IMG/VR virus record: IMGVR_UViG_3300018424_000064
Location: 1-40,838 of that record
DNA: 40,838 nucleotides
DNA from: a virus
Direction: 5' to 3' (one strand)
The translations under genes and the position numbers were made by a program. The notes under the pieces were generated by a model. It had not been told where the DNA came from and ran no database searches. It worked only from the letters and a program-made list of their open reading frames with translations. This document shows, piece after piece, positions 26,199-34,900 of this stretch (positions are counted from its first letter, which is position 1; the number at the start of each line of letters is the position of its first letter).

Positions 26199-29100
26199 AT
26201 GGCAAGAAACATTCCTGGATCTGGCGCTGTAATCGAACCAATCTTCAATGAAGTATTTGGCGTAAGAGCAATTAAAGTAATTGATGGTGGAGAAGGATAT
26301 GATCCTACAGATCCACCAAGACTTACGGTAACTGGTTGTGGAGTACCAGAACAAGAGGCACTTTTATATCCAATAATCGATGCCGATTCGGGAAGGATTG
26401 TACACGTTAGAGTATTGGAACCTGGGAGGGGATATGATCCACTTAGAGTTTCTATTGTTCCATTACAAGATACTCCCGATGTTGTAACATCGTTTGATGT
26501 TAATCGTATTTGGCAAACAAATCCAAATTCTTCAACAACAGCATCATTTGAAACTGAAACAGACAGACTTAATATTGTCAGTGACAATCACCCTAAACCA
26601 GCGGATATTCCAAATGAGAGAAATCCTGGTGGGGGTCCATTAGTAGATAGGAATTTTGATCACACTATAATTTACCGAGGCGGTAAAGATGTGCCATCTA
26701 CTGCAGTTCCAAGACCAATTGAAAGAAATAAGTCATTAGGTATTCTGGCAAATGGATCTTTAATTCACACTCCAGATTGGGGATCTAGTGTTGGTGGAGC
26801 GCCAGTTGGGTTTAACATTGATGCAGTGCGATATGATTATATTAATAATCAAGATATTTTTGATGGAGTTGTTGAAAATAATGTCTATCAACTTCAAAGC
26901 TCTAAGTTAATTGGAAAGTTTTCTGAAAGAAACAGTGTATTTGAAAATGGGTTTTTAAGACCTTTTGTTTGGGATATTATTGTAGAATATGACAATATCT
27001 TACTTCAAATTGCAAATCCAGATGAAACTCTTGGTCAAATTGAAGTAGGAAGAATTTTAGAAGTTATTGGTGGTAATACAAGAGCAGAAATTGCAAAGGT
27101 AGTAAGAGATCCTAATAATAATGCCCCATTAAGAATATACGTTAGAGCAGTAACAGGGCAATTTAATAATGGCGACTTGATAATTGGATCTAATGGTTTT
27201 ACTTTTGCAGTTTCTTCGGATCCGAGAAGTTTTCCAAACGGAATATTTTATATTAATTTTAGAGACGCTGCATCAGAGTTTGGCAATTTTGCAAATAACA
27301 CATTTTATCTTGCCCCAGAGAATATTAGGGTGCAGAGAAATTATTTGATTATTTGGAATCAGCAGCATATATCCAATCAACCCTCAGAAATTCATACTCA
27401 GGGTCACCCAATGCAATTCAGCACAACACAAGATGGTGTGTTGAATCAGAATCCAGGTACTTTGTACTATAACAGCACTGGAGATTCACTAGCCCCAGCC
27501 GCTGACTATGAAAATGAATTCCAACCGCTATTCATTATGAATGCGGATGAAACTAATAGAATTTATTATTATTGCAAATACCATAACCATATGTCTGGTT
27601 ATTTGGGTGACGAAGGATATATGGAGTTGGATCCAGCAATTCCTACAGAACCTCTGCCAAATAATTATTATATTACTGATTATTATACTAGTGGAAATTT
27701 TGTTGATTATTCAAGGCACGCTAACGGACACTCTAAAGTTATTGGTGTTTCTTTTGATGGATATCCCATTTATGGACCTTGGGGATATGACTCCAATAAA
27801 AATGTAGTTAGGATGACATCATCCTATCGATATAAAGTGGGTGATGAAATCGATGGAAATAGACCAAAGGTAACAACAGCAGGAACAGTAACTTATACAG
27901 TTACCGTATCAAATAATAAATTTTTGATCGATGGTCAATCAAAAACATTTTTGAATCTTGATAGAGGAAAAACATACGTCTTTAATCAGGATGATGTTTC
28001 TAATGACAACTTCATAATCCTAATTAGTCAAGTTTCTGATGGTTGGCATATTGGATCTCCACCTGTAATTGGAGATATCACATACCTTTATGAATCTGGG
28101 GTTGAGTATTATATTGACGGTAGTTTAACAACTTACTCTAATTACATTAGTAGTTTTGAAAATGCTACAACTAGGGAAATTAGATTTACGCCAAGGGTAA
28201 ATGCTCCTAGATTGACATATCTATTTTCTTATGGTAATGCAGCAGTTGGATTTAGATTGGTTAATGAAGGATACATTATTGGAGATCTTATTGAAGACTA
28301 CATCTTTGAAGATGGATTGGGATCATTGGATGCTCATAATGGAAAATTTGGAGTTGCACCAGAATATCCAAATGGCACTTATGCATACTTTATGACCGAG
28401 ACTTCGGGTGAGGATCCTGTATATCCATATATTATTGGACCAACATATTATGGATCCCCAATCTTTGAGGGGCAGGAAGTGCCAGATCTACCAATCGAAT
28501 TCCCATCTGGAGCTAGAGCAGATGCAATCCTAGATGAAAATGGAGGAGTTTCCTATATTAAAATGAGGTCTAATGGCGATAGTTACTTTGGACCAACAAT
28601 AGCAAAAATTCTTGGTGGTGAAGGTAATGGTGCTACAGTGACTCCAGTTGTACAAACAATTACTGGTTTATCTCTTTTAACATCGGGGAGAAATTTTGCC
28701 ACTCCACCAACTTTACTTTTTGAAGGAGGTGGAGGATCAGGCGCTAGAGGAGCAGCTGAAATTGATACTACTGGAAAGGTAACTAGCGTTTCCGTTGTTG
28801 ATTCTGGAGAATTTTATCAAGAACCACCTTATATTCTGATTACTGGCGGTGGCGGTATTGGTGCTAAGGCTGTTGCTAGAATTCAGCAAGGTGAGATAGT
28901 CGGCATTGATGTCACTGAACCTGGAAGAGGATATACGAGCAACCCTAATATCATTTTTACAAAATTAGTTAATTTAAAGAGAAAAACTGCTGCGAGACAG
29001 TCGTTAAATTCTTCTTCATTCTATCTAACGGGATTACTTAAGAGCATCTCTGCTAGCGATACCACAATTTATGTTAACTCTACAGATGCTTTCCCTGGAT

Positions 29101-30362
29101 CAGGACAGATTATTTTAAATAATGAAATCATTAGTTATTCTTCAAAATCACGAGAAAGATTTACTGGTTTGACCAGAGGATTAAACTTCAATTATGACCA
29201 GAGAATTGTATTAGATACAACTCAAAATAATCAAGCAGGGCAGTCAACCTACGAATTTAATGTTGGTGATAGGGTAATTAGAAGAGTTGAAAGTTCAACC
29301 AATAAAGTTGCTAAGGTATATGATTGGAATCCAGATAATAGAGAATTATTGGTAACTTTTGAAGTTGATGAATTGGCGTTTATTGATGGCGGTATTCCCT
29401 CAACAGAAGATGCGATTGTACAATTTGATGCTGGCGTTGCATCAAGCAGTGGAGCGGGAGTATTACCACATACACTAGTCACTACTGTTGGTGAAACTAT
29501 TACAACTTTAACGGTGCCAATTTCATCACTACAAGATAGAACATTTGAGGATGATGATGAATTGGATGGTGCTGGTGATGGAATTCCAGATCTAATTAAT
29601 ACAGGCACAACTTTTGAAAATCAAATTAATCTTGATGGTGGAATATACAATTCATTATATGGTATTGAAGAAACTCTAGGTGGACAAAATACTACACTAT
29701 TCCAAGTCGGTGATAGTATTAAAGATGGATCTCTTCCATTCAAATATGCAACCGTAATTGAAGCGGGTGCATTAAATGAGGGTCGTCCACAGGAATCCAT
29801 CATTTCAATTAACATTGATCCTAATTTTGGAAATGGACAAAATTATGCTGTAAATGAAGTTGTAACTGGATCTGTTTCTGGAATCACAGCAACAGTTGTT
29901 TCCTGGGATAATGTTAATGGTGTGCTAACCGTTAAAGACATGAATCCATATAATACAGGAAACATCAATGTTGGTGTTAATGGGTATTTGTATAAATTCT
30001 CAGAAAATAGCACCATTGTTGATTTTATTGTGCAAGATGCTGGTGCCGATTATTCTGCAGCACCAGTGATTTCTGTTGAAAATATTGGAGATGTGCAAGC
30101 AACTGCTACGTCAGTTATGACAACAGCAGGAGATCAAGTTGCTTCTGTAACTATTACTAATGGTGGATATGGGTATGAGCAAACCGTTGATAATTCCTAT
30201 GATCTCCATCCAGTAATTACTGTTACTAATGATCCCAGTGATACCACAGGATCTGGTGCGGTTTTACAAGCAGTTCTTGGTGGTGAAAATATAGTCGGAA
30301 ATGGTGGGGCATCTTACAGAATTAAGAGCATCGACTATCAAACTCAGATTAGATCTGAATAA
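26199..30362 (+). CDS. large virion structural protein with cupredoxin-like and YHYH domains, 1387 aa
   Basis: Approximate residue map: two GSGY-type units (GGEGYDPTDPP, GRGYDP) 22-80; mixed beta region 100-355; cupredoxin-like domain 355-485 with His403, Cys459, His462 and Met465 (HPMQFSTT; YYYCKYHNHMSGYLG); first half of a YHYH domain 506-550 (HSKVIGVSFDGYPIYGPWGY); an inserted beta-sandwich-like segment 557-687; second YHYH half 698-752 (AHNGKFGVAPEYPNGTYAYF); GSGY units 780-925; a TRG-type module 945-990 (GLTRGLNFNYD); an acidic loop of the form DGAGDGIPD near 1125; TSG-type module near 1220; two final GSGY units (GADYSAAP, GYGYEQ). It starts 3 nt after the 408-aa gene and probably shares its transcript. 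It has no T4 counterpart. A peripheral baseplate or fibre role is inferred. Confidence 0.87.
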   Translation: MARNIPGSGAVIEPIFNEVFGVRAIKVIDGGEGYDPTDPPRLTVTGCGVPEQEALLYPIIDADSGRIVHVRVLEPGRGYDPLRVSIVPLQDTPDVVTSFDVNRIWQTNPNSSTTASFETETDRLNIVSDNHPKPADIPNERNPGGGPLVDRNFDHTIIYRGGKDVPSTAVPRPIERNKSLGILANGSLIHTPDWGSSVGGAPVGFNIDAVRYDYINNQDIFDGVVENNVYQLQSSKLIGKFSERNSVFENGFLRPFVWDIIVEYDNILLQIANPDETLGQIEVGRILEVIGGNTRAEIAKVVRDPNNNAPLRIYVRAVTGQFNNGDLIIGSNGFTFAVSSDPRSFPNGIFYINFRDAASEFGNFANNTFYLAPENIRVQRNYLIIWNQQHISNQPSEIHTQGHPMQFSTTQDGVLNQNPGTLYYNSTGDSLAPAADYENEFQPLFIMNADETNRIYYYCKYHNHMSGYLGDEGYMELDPAIPTEPLPNNYYITDYYTSGNFVDYSRHANGHSKVIGVSFDGYPIYGPWGYDSNKNVVRMTSSYRYKVGDEIDGNRPKVTTAGTVTYTVTVSNNKFLIDGQSKTFLNLDRGKTYVFNQDDVSNDNFIILISQVSDGWHIGSPPVIGDITYLYESGVEYYIDGSLTTYSNYISSFENATTREIRFTPRVNAPRLTYLFSYGNAAVGFRLVNEGYIIGDLIEDYIFEDGLGSLDAHNGKFGVAPEYPNGTYAYFMTETSGEDPVYPYIIGPTYYGSPIFEGQEVPDLPIEFPSGARADAILDENGGVSYIKMRSNGDSYFGPTIAKILGGEGNGATVTPVVQTITGLSLLTSGRNFATPPTLLFEGGGGSGARGAAEIDTTGKVTSVSVVDSGEFYQEPPYILITGGGGIGAKAVARIQQGEIVGIDVTEPGRGYTSNPNIIFTKLVNLKRKTAARQSLNSSSFYLTGLLKSISASDTTIYVNSTDAFPGSGQIILNNEIISYSSKSRERFTGLTRGLNFNYDQRIVLDTTQNNQAGQSTYEFNVGDRVIRRVESSTNKVAKVYDWNPDNRELLVTFEVDELAFIDGGIPSTEDAIVQFDAGVASSSGAGVLPHTLVTTVGETITTLTVPISSLQDRTFEDDDELDGAGDGIPDLINTGTTFENQINLDGGIYNSLYGIEETLGGQNTTLFQVGDSIKDGSLPFKYATVIEAGALNEGRPQESIISINIDPNFGNGQNYAVNEVVTGSVSGITATVVSWDNVNGVLTVKDMNPYNTGNINVGVNGYLYKFSENSTIVDFIVQDAGADYSAAPVISVENIGDVQATATSVMTTAGDQVASVTITNGGYGYEQTVDNSYDLHPVITVTNDPSDTTGSGAVLQAVLGGENIVGNGGASYRIKSIDYQTQIRSE
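27868..28260 (+). other. segment apparently inserted within a YHYH domain
   Basis: About 130 residues (from TVTYTVTVSNNKFLIDG to RLTYLFSYGNAAVGFRLVN) separate the two conserved halves of the YHYH domain of the 1387-aa protein. In the giant protein the same halves are only about 40 residues apart. The strand pattern resembles the neighbouring cupredoxin domains (short strand, LNLDRGKTYVFNQ, long middle, closing strand), but the Cys-x2-His-x2-Met loop is missing. Confidence 0.55.
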
Positions 30363-30366
30363 CATT

Positions 30367-30374
30367 GATAAATA
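30367..30374 (+). promoter_or_regulatory. T4-type late promoter upstream of gp8
   Basis: GATAAATA matches the late-promoter pattern NATAAATA and lies in the 46-nt gap between the 1387-aa gene and gp8. The gp8 start is 34 nt downstream. AAGAGGA at 30378-30384 is too far from the ATG to be a normal RBS. Confidence 0.8.
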
Positions 30375-30408
30375 AACAAGAGGACCAATATCCGAAGCAC
30401 CCTAGCAA

Positions 30409-31941
30409 ATGGCAGCGTTACTTACTGATCAATTTAGAATTTTTTCTGCGAGGAAATTTATCAAAGCACTAGAAGGTCCTATTGCGACTCAAAGTGATGA
30501 AGACGCAGGACAAAATAGAGATCGTCTCTATATCTTCATTGGAAGACCCCAAACTTGGGATGACGAAAACTCTCCCCCACAAGCGGTTGATTCTTTCCAA
30601 GAATTTTCTGCATCATATGATGACATGATTTCTTTGAAGAGAGTTTTGGCAGCAGATACCGTGCAAGTCGTCAGAAGGATTGACTGGGTTTCACCAGAGC
30701 AAACTACTGGTGGACTTGGTTATACCTATGACATGTATCGTCACGATTATTCTCCAAGTAAAACCGCTTCTTCTGGAGCAACGAAACTGTATGATTCCGA
30801 CTTTTATGTTGTGAATTCTCAGTATCAAGTTTATAAGTGCATTTATAACGGCACTTCTCCTTCAGATCCAAACGGAAAACCATCTACAGTTGAGCCAACT
30901 GGCACATCAACTTCAATCATTACCACTGCTGATGGATATCGTTGGAAGTATTTGTATACAATTCCTGTTGCTTCGGTTTTGAAATTCTTCTCCAACGATT
31001 ATATGCCTGTCTTTACCAATGATGCGGTAAGGACTAATGCTGTTGCTGGTGAAATTGATACTGTTGTTATCAATGCTTCTGGAGTTGGATATAACAATGG
31101 CACATATGATAACGTTGCAATCAATGGCGACGGCACTGGCGGTCGGGTTTCGGTCGTTGTTGATGGTGGTAAAATTGTTTCTGCTACGGTAACTTCTGGT
31201 GGTACAGGATATACCTTTGGAAAAATTAGCGTAGATGCTATCACTGGTATTGGCACTGGAAGCGGTGGACAAGTTGACGTTATCATTCCACCCCCAAATG
31301 GTCATGGATACGACCCAATCATCGAAATGGGTGCATATCGCGTAATGATTAATGCTAAACTCTCATACGATGAGGGTGCAGGTGATTTTCCTGTAGATAA
31401 CGATTATAGAAGAATTGGTCTTATCACCAATCCTAAGAAATTTGGCACGGAAGAATTAGTTGCAGATCTAACAGTTTCTGCAACTAAAGCTTCTATTTTC
31501 TCGCCAACATTCCAAGGTAACTACGTTCCTGATGAAATTATTACTCAGACAAGAGTTGTTGCTGGAACAAACGTAACTGCTCGTGGTAGAGTTATCTCAT
31601 GGAATGCAACAACAAAAGTTTTGAAATACTATCAAAACAGCGTAGATGGTATTTTTCCAGAAGTTACTGGTACTTTGAATGAATTTGATGGGTCAAACGT
31701 TATTAGTGGAGCAACATCTGGTGCTGCTGGTCAACCAGATGTTAATTTCCCTGCAGTCCCCAATTCTTCTTCAAGGACTATTAACAATACAGAGTATGAT
31801 CTGGGTATGAAATTTAATAACGGATATGCAAAATCCGAAATTAAATCCAACACAGGACAAGTGATCTATATAGATAACAGACGCGCAATTAGTCGCGCTA
31901 ATGACCAAGTAGAAGACATTAAAATCGTAATCGAGTTCTAA
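30409..31941 (+). CDS. gp8: baseplate wedge protein gp8, 510 aa
   Basis: gp8 is a dimeric baseplate wedge protein bridging inner and outer baseplate parts. The N-terminal half matches T4 gp8 in order: RLYIFIGRPQTWDDENSPP (residues 39-57), VDSFQEF, a segment VLAADTVQVVRRIDW, the YDMYRHDY pattern, VYKCIYNG, and TTADGYRWKYLYTIP (about 171-187) followed by FFSNDYMPV. At 510 aa it is longer than T4 gp8 (334 aa). The extra length includes two GSGY-type units (GVGYNNGTYDNV, GTGYTFGKISV; about 223-290) that the T4 protein lacks, and a TSG-like segment (about 365-440). The end near residue 455 returns to a conserved-looking tail (YDLGMKFNNGYAKSEI). It starts after a late promoter and is followed by the DUF4815 gene after 3 nt. 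Confidence 0.92.
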   Translation: MAALLTDQFRIFSARKFIKALEGPIATQSDEDAGQNRDRLYIFIGRPQTWDDENSPPQAVDSFQEFSASYDDMISLKRVLAADTVQVVRRIDWVSPEQTTGGLGYTYDMYRHDYSPSKTASSGATKLYDSDFYVVNSQYQVYKCIYNGTSPSDPNGKPSTVEPTGTSTSIITTADGYRWKYLYTIPVASVLKFFSNDYMPVFTNDAVRTNAVAGEIDTVVINASGVGYNNGTYDNVAINGDGTGGRVSVVVDGGKIVSATVTSGGTGYTFGKISVDAITGIGTGSGGQVDVIIPPPNGHGYDPIIEMGAYRVMINAKLSYDEGAGDFPVDNDYRRIGLITNPKKFGTEELVADLTVSATKASIFSPTFQGNYVPDEIITQTRVVAGTNVTARGRVISWNATTKVLKYYQNSVDGIFPEVTGTLNEFDGSNVISGATSGAAGQPDVNFPAVPNSSSRTINNTEYDLGMKFNNGYAKSEIKSNTGQVIYIDNRRAISRANDQVEDIKIVIEF

Positions 31942-31944
31942 AAG

Positions 31945-34900
31945 ATGCCCCAGAATACTAACCTCAACGTAACTCCTTATTACGACGATTTCGATAAAGA
32001 TAAGAATTTTTATCGAGTACTATTTCGTCCAGGGTTTCCAATTCAGGCTCGTGAATTGACAACAATGCAATCGATTCTTCAGAATCAGATTGAAAATGTT
32101 GGCACTCACTTCTTCAAAGATGGCGCGATGGTTATCCCAGGACAAGTGGGATATGACCTTAATGTACAAGCAATCTTACTCCAGGAGTCATTTCTAGGAA
32201 GTGATGTTGAAACATATAGAAGTCAGTTAACAGGATCTATTGTTGAGGGATTGACCACAGGCATTAAAGCTAAGGTCTTGTATAGTATTTCTGCGACAGA
32301 ATCAGAAAAGGGTTATGTTACTCTATATGTAAAATATATTGACTCTGGTGATACTGTTTCTGAGACAAATACAAAAATTTTCCAAAAGAATGAGCAGTTA
32401 ATTTGCAATAAAGAAATCACATTTGGCACCACCCTAATTGAAATTGGCACTCCCTTTGCACAATTACTGCCAGTTAATGCTACATCTGTTGGTTCTGCTG
32501 CATATATTAGTGATGGTGTCTATTTCATTAGAGGGCATTTTGTAAATGTACCTGCAGATTATCTGCTTCTTGATCAGTATGGAAGCAATCCATCATATAG
32601 AGTTGGACTGGAGGTATTAGAATCAATTATCACTCCAGAGGATGATGAATCTCTAAATGATAATGCTGCTGGCACTTCAAACTATTCTGCTCCTGGCGCT
32701 CACAGATTCAGAATCAAAACACTCTTCACTAAGAGATTGCTGACTGATGATGCGGATAAAGATTTTATTGAATTGCTCAGACTAAATTCCAGTAAGGTTG
32801 AATCCTTTGTAAATCGTACAGAATATAGCGAGCTTGAAAAGACAATGGCTCGTAGAACTTACGAAGAATCTGGAGATTATGTAATTGACACCTTTGATGT
32901 TAAAGTCCGAGAGCACTTGAATGACGGATTTAACAACGGTGTTTATGTCCAAGGTCAAACTTCATCTGATGGAAATACTGCTGATGATAGTCTTTGTGCA
33001 GTAGAAGTTTCTCCAGGTAAAGCATATATTAGAGGTTATCGTACCGAATTTATTGCTCCTCAGTATATCGATGTCCAAAAACCAAGAGATTTTGATGAAG
33101 TACAAAATGGAATCGTAAATTTCAATCTTGGTAATTTCCTCAAAATTTATGATGTTTATGGATGGCCAGAAGTTTCTGGTGATGGTGTTGTTGATGCATA
33201 TCAAGTTTTAAATCTGTATGATGATTGGACTGCTAATGCAACTAGCACACCTAAAGCAGGTGCGAATCAAATTGGTAGATGTAGACTAATTCAATTGCAG
33301 GCAGCATCAACATCAAATGCTGCTACCAATCCATTTGCTGAGAATGGAGCAGTAACTGGTGTTTATGATATGTGGATTTTTGATCCACAAATGTGGACTG
33401 TTTTAAACATTGCTAATGCAGTAACTCCTTATACCGCTGGTAGTAAAGTTTTTGGCAGAACATCTGGTGCATCTGGATACATTGCTAGCACTGGCAATAA
33501 TACACACTATATTTTCCTTGAGCAGGTTTCTGGGGTATTCATTAATGGTGAAATTTTAGAAGTTGATGGAAGAGATGTTGGCACACTGGAAGCAGCACAC
33601 ACATATCAACTAACGGATATTAGATCTGGTTTTGGTCTTAACGGATCCAATCAAGTAAGATTTGGTTGCAATTTTGTTTTAAATGATGCAAGACCCATTG
33701 AATTGTCAACCGTTGACATTGATCAAACTACTGACGATGAAATTACAGGTTTCCGCACAAGATTTGCAAAAGATTTGAGACCTGGAGATGTTGTAACACC
33801 AACTATTTCTAATTTTGAAGGAAATAATACCGTTCGTATTACCAGAGTTGATCCATCTGCCATTGCAACTTCTCCTACAAATAAGAAGTCTACAGTTGCA
33901 AGTGGCGATGAAATTTTCAATTATGATGATCAAACTGCAAAGATTGACACAGCACTTTCTGTTGGATCTGTAACAGATGGCGAATATTCTGAATTAGTTA
34001 GACTTCGCCCATTCATTTTCCAAAAAGATTATCAGAATGGTGAGTTGTCATTTGACTTACCAGAAGATGCGATGAGATCACTGGGAGACGAATCATTCTT
34101 TGTCTATAGAAACTTTGCAAGTAAAACAGTAACCACAGGATCAATTACATTTACTGTTCCAGAAACTGAAGCGTTTGCAGCATTGTCTTCTGATAATTAT
34201 GTTTTAACTGTCATCGATGATGGTGGTGATGCCACTTATACCAATGGTATGAATATTGATGTTGATGCTGAAGCAGATGCTGGAAATCTGACAGTTTCTT
34301 TTGGTGCTGGTAATCAATCATTTGCTATTTCTGGACTTGGTAGTGTTGCTACTGTTACCTTAACCGCATTGGTTTCCAAGAATACAGTTAGCAAAAAGTT
34401 AAAAACCGCATCGAAGATGCGTGCATTGAAAGTTATTAAAACAAATCAAAATCTTGATGCTCAACAAACTGGATTAACTTATAGCTCACTATTCGGCACT
34501 AGAGTTGAAGATCTTCAAATCTCCTTGGGTGTTAATGATGTATATAAGATTCATGCAATTTATGAGTCATATGACAACAACGATGCATCTCCTCCATATC
34601 TAACATTAACTGAATCTGCATTCTTTGGAACTGGCACCTTAATTAAGGGTAAGACTTCTGGTGCAAGAGGAAGAGTTATTTCTTTCTCCAATTCAAATCT
34701 TAGACTATATTATGTTGATTTAAATGGCGTCTCATTTGTAACTGGAGAAACCATTGAAGGATTTGATTCTAGTGACGATCCACTTCTAGGAATTGTCGAT
34801 GATGGTGATGATGCAGTTTTTGCTGGTAGTAAAGTCATCACAGAAGAATTTGATCTAGAGTCTGGTCAGAGAACAAACTTCTATGATGTTTCTAGATTGA

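Noticed and set aside
26194-26201. GATAAATG just before the 1387-aa gene as a late promoter
   Set aside because: It overlaps the start codon and lacks the final A of NATAAATA. A transcript from it would begin inside the gene, so the gene is more likely read from the promoter at 24940.
26144-26587. 147-codon minus-strand frame across the 408-aa/1387-aa junction
   Set aside because: Antisense to two well-supported genes, with no family likeness or RBS. The neighbouring genes are tightly packed on the + strand.
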